Below are positions 1 through 11,640 of a stretch of 64,000 nucleotides of DNA, one piece after another. The stretch comes from Apoderus coryli (Eukaryota > Arthropoda > Insecta > Coleoptera > Attelabidae), in NCBI GenBank assembly GCA_911728435.2, contig OU452202.1, positions 15,355,135 to 15,419,134 on the forward strand, read 5' to 3'. Within the stretch, counting starts at the first letter, position 1. Each line of letters begins with the position of its first letter. A program made the position numbers and the translations under genes. The notes under the pieces were generated by a model. The model searched no databases. It was not told where the DNA came from and worked only from the letters and a program-made list of their open reading frames with translations.

Positions 1-640
1 TCAAAAATGTGATAAAATAGAGTTTTCTACATAAAAAATGCATACTTCTTTTTTCTCGAAAAACTTAAAGGTTTTCGAGAAATTCGAGTTTGAAAATTTT
101 GGGACAAAACTGGTCCTTAGTAAACAGCATTAATAAAATTATTGCAATACAGTTTGCTAACGAAAAGTTTTCCAAAATTTTATTAATACTTTGTACCAGT
201 TTTGTCCTAAAATTTTTAAACTCGAATTTCTCAAAAACCTTTAAGTTTTTCGAAAAAAAAAAGAAGTATACCTGTTGTATGTAGAAAACTTTATTTTATC
301 ACATTTTTGAAACAAAATGAATAAAAATGACAAGGAAAAAAAGTAAGGTTATAATTAAGGTAAGGGTCCCCCCGTTTACCGGCCTATGGTCATCCTTTTT
401 TATTAAATTTCATGTCAGTTTACGACATTTAACTAGGTGAATAATTGTGCTACATTTGGTTAATTCATCTTCGAAAATATTTCAAAAAAATCGTCCTCAG
501 GCAGTCATCTTTAACACCCTGTATCTTTGTAAATAAGGACTTTTCGAAAAATTACAATTTAGGTTTTTTTCATGACTAGATGTCCCCAATTCGCTCACAA
601 ATTTTGGCCATGTCTTTCTGAAACACCCTGTATTTTTCAA
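1..640. repeat. Foldback element family FB1, copy A (left end outside window)
   Basis: Bases 1-150 and about 160-308 are inverted copies of each other; both contain the words gataaaata, tctcgaaaa and gacaaaactgg. The centre is a short hairpin around ttaataaaattattgcaat. Outward of 308 the right arm runs past gggtccccccgtttacc to an end near 637, at the word caccctgtattt. Copy B at 9295-9985 carries the same arms in both orientations, so this is a dispersed non-autonomous foldback element and not a chance hairpin. No protein-coding content is supported; the 64-aa reading frame at 90-284 lies inside the palindrome. Confidence 0.85.
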
Positions 641-1390
641 ACAACAAATTGAAAAAAACCGTTGAAGTCCAAATCAAGTCAAGCGGTCAAGCGCAGACAC
701 ATTATTCATCATTTTTTAGTGACAGTTATGATTTATCGGAAAACAACGGGTGCACCTAAAGTGTACTTAATACTTAAACGACTAAACAAATTTCTGATGC
801 CAAAAAACTTTCTTAGTATAGCCGCTTTTTTTAACTCCCATCTCACTTCCACCTATTAGAAGCAATTATTTATAAAATGAACAAATAAAGAGGAAAAAAT
901 AAGAATAATGAGAGACTTTGTTGAAATTTGTCTGTAGATCGACTACAACTCAACTGGCAATACAAACTATTACACCAACGAGATAAATGATAATCCAAGC
1001 GCTAGATTATTTCTCTGTGGCTGTTAATATAGAAACGATTACACTCTGTTTTTGTTCTGTTCCATCTCTCGTTTCTATGCAATTATCGTGCTTATGTGCA
1101 GTGCATTCGTTGTCACACGGTATGTGTTTATGGATAAAATAAAAGTGCAATGTTTCGAATTGAGGTCGCCAAATGCACACCAAGGCCATATTATTTGGTA
1201 GTTTGGCTAATTTTAATTTTTTTCAATACATTGATACCATACTCTAAAATTACCGTTTACAGCATGTGCAGACAAAACATCACTTTCATGATTCATATTC
1301 AATTCGATGCCTTATTTTATCCAGAAATATTGCTCTACCAATAAATTAAATATAAATAAACGGTTGCTTTCTAGGCACGAATAGCTCTCT
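641..1390. other. AT-rich stretch without recognisable gene
   Basis: I see only short stop-bounded frames (60-65 codons) with no recognisable domain, no splice structure and no terminal repeats. Treated as unassigned intergenic DNA. Confidence 0.5.
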
Positions 1391-1394
1391 ATAT

Positions 1395-1555
1395 ACAGGG
1401 TGGCCCGTTAGTGTGTGGGCGGAAGATATCTCAAGATCTAGGGTTTACCGACCGACACTAGATCTCCACCATTTGCCTATTTAAATGTGAATAACATTTA
1501 AATTAACCACCAAATGTTATTAAAAAAATTATTTGGGTATTGACTACTTCGACGT
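1395..1555. repeat. Fragment of a TE end carrying the acagggtg terminal word
   Basis: The sequence tatacagggtggcccgttag at about 1394 matches the terminal word shared by many elements in this window (7562, 11136, 25766, 26139). The body is cut off by the tail of the LINE fragment that starts near 1555. No partner end was found. Confidence 0.4.
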
Positions 1556-2300
1556 ATTTATTTTTATTTTATTTATTTATTCTTTGCTCCTCAGAATGAT
1601 AACAATATACAATATGACATGTTACATTATGGGATAGTCAATAATATTAAATACAACACAAAAACAATCATATTCATACAGACTTAAAACTATTCATTAG
1701 TATAATTTAAAAACTCGTCTACTGCATAAAAAAAAACATTTTTTGGTATTAATGTTTTGAAACTTTTGGATTTTTAAAATTTTATTAAAACATTTAACAC
1801 CTATGTAGTTAGGGTTCTTTTGGCCAGTAGTTGATCTGGAGAATGGTAATACCAAGTTATTTTCATTTCTAGTATTGTGACTATGTATATCTTCTGATTT
1901 AGGCAATATTTCATTTTGTTTTTTATATGTACCTACTATAAGTGCGTACATGTATAGTGAAGGGAATGTCATTAACTTTAATTTTTTAAAATGGTCCTTA
2001 CATGAAGTAGTTTGAGAGATTCCTTGCATCGCTCTGATGATCCTTTTTTGAGTTCTGAACACCTTCATTGTCCCATTCGCTCCCCCCCAAAATATAACAC
2101 CATACATCAAGGTAGACGGTATCAGACCAAAATATATCAATTTAAGAATATCATTCGATACAGTATTTTTGAGGTTGTTTATTAGGAATATATAGCTGGA
2201 TAATTTCTTTACTGCAGTGTCTATAGATTTAGAACATTTGGCTCTACTGTTAAAAGTTGGACTAATTTCCCGCGAAAAATCAATGGACATTTGCTATTCC
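1555..2300 (-). mobile_element. Non-LTR retrotransposon (jockey/CR1-like) 3' fragment
   Basis: A minus-strand frame (2290-1697, 197 codons) encodes the C-terminal part of a LINE reverse transcriptase. It holds the segment around LIYFGLIPSTLMYGVIFWGG, then the RTQKRIIRAM segment that follows the RT domain in jockey/CR1-type ORF2 proteins, then the SHNTRNENNLVLP segment near the end. The palm with its catalytic YADD box is absent, so the copy is 5' truncated. The LINE 3' end is near 1555-1580, where the minus strand reads as an A-rich (AATA)n-like tail. It resembles the frames at 12296-11967 and 17202-16975 but is clearly diverged from them. Confidence 0.85.
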
Positions 2301-3390
2301 TTCGGATCTCACGTGTTGCAAAAGTGTGTGTGTGTGGCAGTGTGCTCGTAAATAGTCAGTAACTTTTAATTAAAAAAAAAAAAATCCCGATGGCAGTCAG
2401 ATTTATATATTTTTTTTTATCCTTAGTCTACCACTGACACCCACTATTAATGAACAAATAATAGAATATTCTGACAGTCGCCAAATATAACCAAAGTGTC
2501 ATATTGACAGTTAGTTTAACTGAAATACCCATTATACTATAATACATACGTAAGCACGATCTTATTGTTATTTCACAGGTGTTTATTTGTCAAAAATAAT
2601 TATATGTGTAGCGGGTGATGATATTTTTTTTATTTTTTGATACTTTATATTGCCTTACATTTACTTAAATATGCCAGCGATGAAAATACTCTCCAAATAA
2701 ACATTGTAGAGATTTAAGTGCTCTATCATTTGATATGTAACATCAGTATTTTCTATTAACAATGAAAAAAATATGATTTTTTTAAAACTTTGACAGGCCG
2801 CCATTTTAAAATTAGCTCTCCGATTTCAATCGCCAACACACTGACGCGATTCCATGACCTAGCCGATTTTTTAACCAAATTTTGTTTCGATTGGTCAAAA
2901 AATGCCGCCTAGAACGTGCCGCAAAATTTTCTATAATTCTATATCCCATGTATTATATATAGATATATAAACTTTTAAACTGAGGTCATTTTTAGGATCC
3001 AGGGGTCATCAAATGAAGGACTACATAAAATTTTTTCAAAATTTCGGTTGTGTCGATTTCCTGAATAGTTAGATTTTTTTTAAAAATCTACTAAAAGATC
3101 CTCAATATAATTAGTTATAATCGGTTGTCGAAAACCAAATGATTTATTTTCTGTTCTCGACCGGAGAATAATTCAAATCTCTTTAGCGGGAAAAACAATT
3201 CATAGCTGCAGCCAAAATATTGGTTAGGTAGGAGCTTTGCGTTGGGTGTAGGTATTCTTTAGGGCTAACAGATATTTTCAAAATCTTTTTAGTGACTCCC
3301 ACAAGAAAAAGAGGAGAGTCGCGTAGAGAAAAAGAAACAAACCCTAAATAGACTAAAGTCCAGAAGAAAACTATCAAGGGAAGGACAAGC
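2301..3390. other. Unassigned AT-rich DNA
   Basis: No coding frame with a recognisable domain and no paired terminal repeats were seen. The 64-codon minus frame at 3377-3183 has low-complexity composition and no motif, so I do not call it. Confidence 0.5.
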
Positions 3391-3399
3391 CGACTTTAT

Positions 3400-3990
3400 C
3401 CGGATTAAGACCTTAAAAAGACCTTATATGAAATCAGGGAACATAAAATGCTCGTCAAGCATGCCAGTCGGACATTTAGTGTCCCAAAAACTATCCTTTT
3501 GAATAGAACTTCTGGTCGAGTACGTGATGATAAATTGGAAACCAGGTCCACCTCCACTTCTTTCAGTAGAAGGTGAGATTCGCATCAAAACATGTGTTAT
3601 TGACACGGCAAAGTGCGGCTTTCCTATCAAAAAAGAAATGTTCTTTGATACTATCTCCAAAATGGCTGCTGATTCTGGTAAAATATCGTTTAATGGCGTC
3701 TCTCATGAGACGTGGTGTAAAAATTTCGTCAAACGAAATCCAGGTATTTATCTAAGAGAAGCTGAGGGAATTAACCAAGCAGGAGCTGTTGTAATCCAAG
3801 AACGCATCAGAAAATGGTTGAAGGAACTTACCCACTTTCTAACAAATAAAAATGTATTGGACTTCAAGATGTAGTAGAGTAATTAATGGGGACGAATCTG
3901 GATTCGCTTTATGTCCAAAGTCAGGGAAAGTACTAGGACCCAAAGGATTTAAAAAAATTTTTGTCAAATAATGTTTGTTTATTTTCGTTA
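3400..3990 (+). pseudogene. pogo/jerky-like transposase fragment (HTH_psq + CENP-B HTH + start of DDE_1)
   Basis: The best frame (3524-3874) contains KPGPPPLLSVEGE, then AKCGFPIKKEMFFDTI, WCKNFVKRNPGI and IRKWLKEL. This is the order seen in the CENP-B-type DNA-binding half of pogo-superfamily transposases. Upstream, in another frame, TFSVPKTILLNRTSG looks like the second helix of a Psq helix-turn-helix. Downstream, about 3877-3970 in another frame, INGDESGFALCPKSGK is the first catalytic aspartate motif of the DDE_1 domain, followed by a stop. At least two frameshifts and loss of everything after the first D show a dead fragment. No terminal repeats were found. Confidence 0.85.
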
Positions 3991-5160
3991 ATTAAACGAT
4001 TTGATCTGTTTAAATTTTTATTTTTATTCGTATCTATCCATGACTAGTGCTCCAATTTTATTTGATTATTTTTTGTTTCTGTGGAAACATTCGCAAGGCA
4101 CTTTTTTGAGAGGAATCCAGTGGTGTCTCTAGTTTTTTTTTGAAAGACTGGTGTTGAAACAATGACATAAACTTGTTATTTTTTTTTATGGATTACCCTG
4201 TATATTTTTGCATATTCGTTTTAGAAATTAAATTACCTTTCCAAATATAATACTTGTCACTTATCTTTTGAAACTTTTGTTTTATTAATGTTTTCAAATT
4301 ATGTTAGATGTGTCTTTGAAAATTTATCTTAAAAAAAAACAATATCATAATTTTAATTAATTTAATCAATTTAATAAAATATAACAAGAACAAAGAGTAT
4401 ATCATTTAATAAAGTAAAAAGATTTATTACAACAGGTGTTCAAATTGAATACCATTTAAATTAAAGCAAATTTGACTTCGCACAAAAGCGCAGCTTTTTC
4501 TTAATGCGACACCCTATATATTTTAATATAAATAAATGTCTCTCAAAAAGACAAGCAAAATGACATAACGGGAATTTTCGTAAATAAGTGTTAATTTTGA
4601 CATAAATTTAAGGCGTTGTGATTACTACAGAAAAAAAAAAACAACCATCTTTTCGTGTCAGGACCATTTGAATTCCGTTTTTTTCTCTGTTTTCCTGGCT
4701 TTTTTTTTTAATCTGATTTGTACTTTTCAGGGTGGTCACATTTTCTAAATTGTAATTTTGTTAAATCGGATACCCTGTAAAGTTACTTATATTCGAGAAG
4801 TCCCTTTCCTATACTTTTTATTGATATTATTTCATGAGCTTAAGGCTAACCGTTTTTTCACAAAAAAATTATTAAAAAAAAAAGAAAAAATTGCTGACAA
4901 AAGTCGCAATTTTTTGTCATTTTAAATAATTTTATTTTCTATTTAAAAACAAAAAAGTTAAATTACATTTTAATAATTTGCTAATAGACGCTCTTAAAAA
5001 ATAAAAATAAAATGGTTTAAACACACATTTTTAGACAATTTAAGTTTAAATAGAATAAAATCTAAGCTTAAATGAAATACAAAAACACGTATTTCTTTTG
5101 ATAACAACTAAACAAGTACACACGAACTAACTTTCCCTGGAAGAACGATAGGTCGTAGTA
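3991..5160. other. AT-rich DNA with scattered TE-end words
   Basis: Contains isolated taccctgtatat or related words near 4194, 4508 and 4769. They resemble the outward ends of small elements, but I could not pair any of them. No coding evidence. Confidence 0.4.
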
Positions 5161-5165
5161 TTATT

Positions 5166-5197
5166 ATCTTAGACAAGGAAATTCCTTGTCTAAGATT
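5166..5197. repeat. Near-perfect short palindrome
   Basis: The arm atcttagacaaggaa is followed, after one central base, by its exact reverse complement ttccttgtctaagat. It could form a 15-bp hairpin. It is not embedded in any element I recognise. Confidence 0.9.
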
Positions 5198-5639
5198 AGT
5201 ATTATGTCCAGCAACTACTCTCGATATGAACGGGCAATCCTTGCGATTGTTTTGTCTAACTCATAATAATTCTTTTGGTGTTGATTGGCCTCTATAACGG
5301 TACATGCAAAATAATAAATAATGAACGCTAACGTCATCTATCTAATTGAATATTTAAAGTTGCATTCTGAATCATTTTGTATAAAAGTGATTTTGTTTTT
5401 CTTTGTTTATTCTCAAACCAATTCTTTTGATTGCAAAATATTTTGTAGGTTTAATGGAACAATTAACACGAATAACGGAAGTTATGTCTGGGTCTGTCTA
5501 CAATAATAATAATTCTAAACGAAGCAAAACAACAAGAGTCACTTTAACACAATTATTTATTGAAATAATTAGCAGTTCTCAATATTAACACGAAGAGGCA
5601 TGTTTAAAAAGTATCAGTCGACTTTCATCGTCAATATAA

Positions 5640-5730
5640 CAACTTATCGACTTCTGTAACGTTGTAATTCTCGCCTGAGGATGCTAATAGTGTTAGCGAA
5701 ACGCCCGTCAAGATTGGAAAAGGGGTCAAC
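5640..5730 (+). ncRNA. Hammerhead-ribozyme-like core of a Penelope-like relic
   Basis: The string CTGAGGA (5675-5681) is followed by the short hairpin GCTAA-tagtg-TTAGC and then GAAAC (5698-5702). This is the arrangement of the hammerhead core: CUGANGA, stem II, GAAA. Hammerhead motifs are an established component of Penelope-like element termini. A Penelope-like GIY-YIG remnant lies 0.7 kb downstream on the same strand, which supports this reading. Flanking stems I and III were not confirmed, so ribozyme activity is not claimed. Confidence 0.5.
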
Positions 5731-6439
5731 CGAACTTGTCAATATTACTCATTAATTATCCATAGTTCCATCCAATTGGTATACTGGTTATATTGTCAGT
5801 CGTAAAAGAGCTTTCGGCGGCATACTTCTGTCAGTTTGGAGGCATGGGCCCATCATTATTTTAGAGAAAAAACAACTTTCCTCTAATAGTGTCCTAAAAT
5901 TTGAAACCAATAACAAAGAATATAAAAATATCAATTTCCTACTTATAGTATAATCGTCGTATATACAGGAAATCACTTTTATCTGACTCTCTAAAACGAA
6001 AATGTATATTTGGAAATCTGGCTGCATGACATAAACATTAAATAAAAACTCCTATATGCAGCATTTACAGGGTAAGCAAAAGTTTGCTGAATCACGTTTG
6101 GACTATATTGTAAATATATTTTCAAGAAATTATATAAAAATGTCATTTTAGCGTCTCTAATTTATTTTACACATAAAGCGGAGTTTCAAGTGTTATCAAA
6201 TTTGCAACATCAATCAGAAAATTTACGAACAATAATTTATTAAGCACGTGATCAATAATATATGAAGAGAGTTAGCGGTCTATTTTTTAAAAATCTTGTG
6301 GCTATGCACAAAACACAAATTATCCTAGAGATATTGAGGATAGCTAATTTTTACAGAATATTACATTAATTTTAACACACATCTATTTTTTTTAATTGGA
6401 ATATTTTTTGGATATAGGTCAGTAAAAAAAAAACACTTT

Positions 6440-6849
6440 CGTTCTTATGTCGCCGTTATAAACATAGGACAGACGTCGCGTTATTTACCGACCCGTATTA
6501 ATGAACATAAAGTGTTCTCCCTTATAACTCCTCAAAAAACAGGTCTGACAGAACACACTAATGCTGCTTTGCATAACTTTAATTTTAGCGAGTCTAAAAT
6601 TTTAGACAGACAACAAAATAGAACAAAAAGATTGATACAGGAGTTGATAACTTGACTACTTCTTTTAAAAAAATAGAGTAAAAAGATTGATGCAGGAGTT
6701 GATAAATATTAAGAAACACAAAGATAATATTAATAAGCATCAAGATACTCAAAATGTAAGCACTTCGTACATTAATTTGATCAATAGAATTCAAACTTTT
6801 AAAAATCGTACTGTTCAAACCACCTTCGCACACGTACCGCCAAACTAAT
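6440..6849 (+). pseudogene. Penelope-like element 3' end: GIY-YIG endonuclease remnant
   Basis: A plus-strand frame reads YVAVINIGQTSRYLPTRI, then NEHK, LTEHTNAALHNF and SKILDRQQNRTKRLIQELI. It continues to a stop after the VPPN tail at 6849. The IGQT..L..RINEHK signature followed by the KILD....KR.I.E segment is characteristic of the C-terminal GIY-YIG endonuclease module of Penelope-like retroelements. About 6612-6690 contains a small internal duplication (aaaagattgatacaggagtt and aaaagattgatgcaggagtt) with a stop between the copies. The reverse transcriptase part is absent. The nearby hammerhead-like core at 5675 may be from the same insertion. Confidence 0.8.
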
Positions 6850-8495
6850 ATATTGAATTTTATGATAAACCAAATATAAAATAAATAAAAAAAAAACTTA
6901 TGAAAAAAAAATTGTGTGTAGGAAATTTATATTAATAAAATCTTGTGTTGAAGCCAGACTATTTATAAAATAATTTTTCGCCATAGCGAATATTGCAATG
7001 ATTTTAACTAGAAAAGAATTATATACCTACTCTTGTAATAGATCAAAATGAAACTTAACTTATTAAAACTAATCAAAATTACTCATTTCATAAATCATTC
7101 GGATTCGAAATTAAATAAATGTTTTAAGAAAAAAGTTTAACTGTCTTTAATTTATTTCTATGACAAACTAGGGTAATAACCTCCCCCATAAAGTATGCCC
7201 TGAACGTAGCGGACCCTGTATACAAAAATAACTGTATACCTTGCATATTTTTAACCAAACACGGTTTGAGCGCTTCCTAAAAATACGAAATTATCAAATT
7301 CATATTTATTTTGTTAGTTATTGTTTATAATAAAATGCACATATTTACAGTAAAATATGCGCGCTGATTTTTCCGATATTATAAATGTACGCTAAAAGTG
7401 CATCGTCCTCTATAGATATGATTTGGTACCTCCTAAAAATTTTTTGTTCCCACAAACATATTGTATACAAATAAAAATAAATATAAATGAAAAATAACGC
7501 AAAACAAATAACATCATATCTTTATTCTATCGCACTCTATTCAAAAGTTGCAACCGCAAATTATACAGGGTGTTCAGTATAACGGTAATTCAGCAACTTT
7601 CTGTGATTTTCAGTGGATTTCAAATATACAAATAATATTTTGACGAATATTGTTGCAATTAAAATGTTTATATACAATTTGCATTACAAATTCTTCAATT
7701 AGTTTATTTTTTTGAAATTCTATTAAACAGCATTTTATTTATTTATATTATGAAATATTATTATAGCTGCAAATTCTAAATAATAAATCTAAATTTGTCG
7801 CTCCTTTTACGTTAAAAATGCGCGTGAGGTGTGTGGTAGAGCACAGGATATTAATATGCATGTTACGGTTTGCATATAATATATTTGAAAAAGTTATAAC
7901 TTTTTGCACGATCGAATTTGTGAACAGGTTTGTGAATTTGGAACAAGCTAAAGGAGACAGTTATAGTAAAATAGTAAATGGTTAATCAAAACAAAAAAAA
8001 TTCGTGGTGTATGCTACACACTATATCCTATACCATACACTATTATGTATATAGCGGCGAGAGAAAACCATTGCATGAATAGCAGCTACACTTAGGGTGT
8101 TTTTTACAAGGCAAAGATTGTGTATTATACGAGATACTGTTGTAGTTTGAAATTCTCGTGAAAAAAGTATTCACTTCTATCACGTGTACTGTGCTGCACG
8201 CGAATTTTTTTGTTTTGTGGAATGGCCAGTAAAAGTAAAACTCACTTAAATCGAGTCTGGATATTATTTAAATATGTTTCTTAAAATAATTCTGTTTGAG
8301 CTATATTACCACTATATTTATTATCTTGCGAAAAAATTAAATGAACCTCAAACTTCTTTTAAACGCCATATCAAGCTTAGACTTTTGCAGCAATAAATTC
8401 TCATAATTTTGTGTTATAATTTATCTGTAATTGTATTTATTTTTCTGTCTTCACGGCTTTTGTTATATTTAATTTGTAGAATTGTATAGGTATAT
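6850..8495. other. Unassigned DNA with one TE-end word
   Basis: A tatacagggtgttcagtata word at about 7563 marks the end of an unidentified element. No transposase, no LINE frame and no host exon were seen. Confidence 0.4.
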
Positions 8496-8499
8496 TCTA

Positions 8500-8720
8500 A
8501 AATGGCCAACAGCCAAATCTTTCACCTTTTGTGTCCCTCGAGGTTCAAATCTTAGACCACTTTTCTTTCTTTGTTTGCCGAATGATTTGACAGATGTCAG
8601 CTGTATTATTAGGTATATTCAGAATACGCTCTTTTTGCTGACAATATTAAAATTTTAGGGAGATTTGAGATCACAGTGAATGTTGTCTGCTAAAGCAAGA
8701 TTTACAGAGAGTATAATAAT
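8500..8720 (+). pseudogene. Short LINE reverse-transcriptase fragment
   Basis: One frame reads VPRGSNLRPLFFLCLPNDL, matching the conserved G-VPQGS-LGP-LF-L-INDL block of LINE reverse transcriptases. After a frameshift YALFADNIKILG follows, a mutated form of the [YF]ADD active-site strand. Only about 70 residues of palm remain, and neither end of the insertion is clear. Confidence 0.65.
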
Positions 8721-9294
8721 AATTCGGAGTAATAAAATTAAATAGGAAATGCTTGTTACATAATGTAACAAGACTATGAGTAGTATGTTGGAAATTTGCT
8801 TCACACTACCATGCTTTCACTAGAAGGGCCGTTTCGTTCATCCACAACCCATCAGTCGTGAACGGCAGACTATATGTGATTCAAATTTCCAACATCTACG
8901 AAGAGCTTATACTAGCACGAGATACCAAATAGCAATATGATGTAGGTATGTGGCAACATCTAGTACTCCAAAACCACGTACAAAAAATGTTGGTCTGAAT
9001 TCTCCTCTGTATAGATTTGCTAGCTCCCTTAATTTAATAAATTCAAATATTAATTAAGTTATATAAAGTGTTACAAGCAATGTTTTAGTTTAAAATCTAT
9101 TAATTTTTGGAATATTGTATTCTTGATATTTTGTAGAATAAAATAGAATGTATTTTATTTAGTTTTGTTTTCAAGACTATTTTGTCTTCGATATAATTTA
9201 AGTTTTATTATACTTGTAATCTGTCGCTGAAACATTTCTTGCTATTTTCAATAAATATGTGGAACATCTAACCAAAATTCCTAGAACTCTTCTA

Positions 9295-9985
9295 AATAAA
9301 AGGTGTTTCTAAAAAAAGTGGCCAAAATTTGTGAGCGAATTGGGGGCATCTAATCATGAAAAAAACCTAAATTGTAATTTTTCGAAAAGTCCTTATTAAG
9401 ATAGTTAGAGATGACTACCTGAGGACGATTTATTTGAAATATTTTCGAAACCTGTAAAGATGAATTAACCCCATGTAGCATATTTATTCACCTAATTAAA
9501 TGTCGTAAACTGACATGAAATTGAATAAAAAAGGATGACCATACGCCGGTAAACGGGGGGGACCCTTGCCTTAATTATAACCTAACTTTTTTTCCTTGTG
9601 ATTTTTATTCATTTTGTGTCAAAAATGTGATAAAATAAAGTTTTTTACATAAAAAAGGCATTAATAAAATTATTGAAATACAGTTTGCTAACGAAAAGTT
9701 TTCCAAAATTTTATTAATGCTTTGTACTAAGGACCAGTTTTGTCCTAAAATTTTCAAACTTCAATTTCTCGAAAACCTTTAAGTTTTTCGAGAAAAAATA
9801 AGTATGCCTTTTTTATGTAGAAAACATTATTTTATCACATTTTTTACACAAAATGAAGAAAAATCACAAGGAAAAAAAGTTAATTTATAATTAAGGCAAG
9901 GGTCCCCCCGTTTACCCGCCTATGGTCATCCTTTTTTATTCAATTTCATGTCTGTTTACGACATTTAACTAGGTGAAATAGTCCG
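9295..9985. repeat. Foldback element FB1, copy B (nearly complete)
   Basis: Both outer arms are present. The left arm starts near 9300 (aggtgtttctaaaaaaagtg), runs through ggacgatt, gtcgtaaactgacatgaa and acgggggggacccttgcc. The right arm repeats these in reverse complement to about 9985 (acatttaactaggtgaa), where it is cut off. The inner arms surround a short central hairpin around ttaataaaattattg. Copy A at 1-640 supplies the missing outermost right end. Arms are roughly 330 bp each and the element carries no gene. Confidence 0.88.
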
Positions 9986-11640
9986 TTCCTCATAGTATAC
10001 AGCTTTTGAAGCATAAAGTCACACGCATCCTAATCAGATATTTCAGGATAACTACGAAATTAGAAGCCCTGTGTAAACGCAGCTTAATAAAATATTGTAC
10101 CTATACTATAGGTATCTCAATAATTTTTTTATTAATATTATTTTCAGCAGTGTTTAATATCCAATATCTACCTACTGATCTTTTAAATGAGTATTTCTAA
10201 ATTCAGCAGATTTGGTAGGTATTTACCTATATCATCAGGATATTACATCATGTTATTGAATTTCCACAAATCGCTAACGAATTTAAAAAGAAAAATTAGA
10301 ATAATTGATATTCTAATCAAAACTTATTTTTCGTACATTATTCACTCTGTAATAGTTTTTAACGACATTCCATTTTTCTATGTCCGTCTTTGTTTAGTAA
10401 GCTTTGACTTTGCCAAATGCGAATGTCAAATGTTCCCGACCCGAAATCTACTCCTATCCTACTCTATTGTACCGAATTTCCTGTGTGCTAGAATGAGATG
10501 TTGTGCTATTATGGCGGGCGCAATGTGCTTAGTGCATTTTCGGCGGTTATTAAACCCGCGACTCTTGTTTTGCACATTATATATTATGTGTGTATTTTTT
10601 TTTATTTATTTCATATCGTTATCTATGCAATAATAGTGACTAGACGTAAAAAACCGCGCTTGTGTTGAATATGTTTAAATGACACGGCTCAGGCCACAGA
10701 GTCGTACTCAGCAGTACTTTGGTAGAATTAGGATTCAGGAGAATTTGGGGTTCTTTGAAATTAAAAATTTCTTGTCAAACTTGACAACATGAGATTACCA
10801 CAAATTTAGTTTTTGTTTTACTTATTTCCTATATGGTTATCTATTCAATATTATAAATAGTTTTAAACGAAAGGAAGATGGTGACAGAACCCGTCAACTT
10901 ATAACGTGGAGTTCGATGAATCTAGAAAGTACTTATGCCTAATTGTGCATATAGCGCTTATATTTTGGATGACTTTATCCACATAGAGCTTTCATAATTA
11001 AATGAAAAACTTCAATACAACTCATGAACCAAGCAATCACAGTCAATATCGTCAAAAAAGGATTTTCTATATATATTTCAGCTTCGGAACATAATAATAA
11101 CAATATGCAGCACTTTAAGGAACTGTAGTTTATTATACAGGGTGTTCCGAAATTAACTTAAAATAATTTAAGGGGACATTCTACAAGCGAAAATAAGATT
11201 TTTTTTCATATGAACGTATATCGCGCCTCGATATCAAAATGAAATTTGGCACACTTACGTATCTTTATAGGATTATTAAAAAATATTATATCCCTTGGTT
11301 AGGAAAATGTCAGGGGTGGGTTAGGCTGGGGGGCAGAACAAATTTTGTCCCAACTTTTTTTTGTTCGCTTTTTATACATTTTCTAAAAAGAATAATAAAT
11401 TTGAGACTTTTATACATAAAAAATGTTTACTTGTTTCATAACGCTAGAAGAAGTCGTTTTCAAAATAAATGATTGAAAATTTCTATGCATACGTCTCAAA
11501 TACGGCTACAATAATACAAGAAACAGGGTGGAAATGCCGTAATAAATGCGGCAATTTTGTGGGTATTAATAAAATCGATGTGTATCTAGTTTTAGAGATA
11601 AAATATTTTATCAATTTTTCCAAACGCCAGAAATTTATCT
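9986..11640. other. Unassigned region, one TE-end word
   Basis: The longest frame (10187-10633, 148 codons) has no domain I recognise, hydrophobic and low-complexity composition, and no start or splice context, so I do not call it a gene. A tatacagggtgttccgaaat word at about 11135 marks the end of another element whose partner was not found. Confidence 0.4.

Noticed and set aside
90..284. 64-codon frame as a gene
   Set aside because: It lies inside the FB1 palindrome and has no domain.
3424..3660. Minus-strand 78-codon frame
   Set aside because: Antisense to the pogo-like fragment, whose CENP-B-type motifs are clear on the plus strand.
10187..10633. 148-codon open frame on the plus strand
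   Set aside because: No domain, hydrophobic low-complexity composition, no splice or start context; chance openness is plausible at this AT content.
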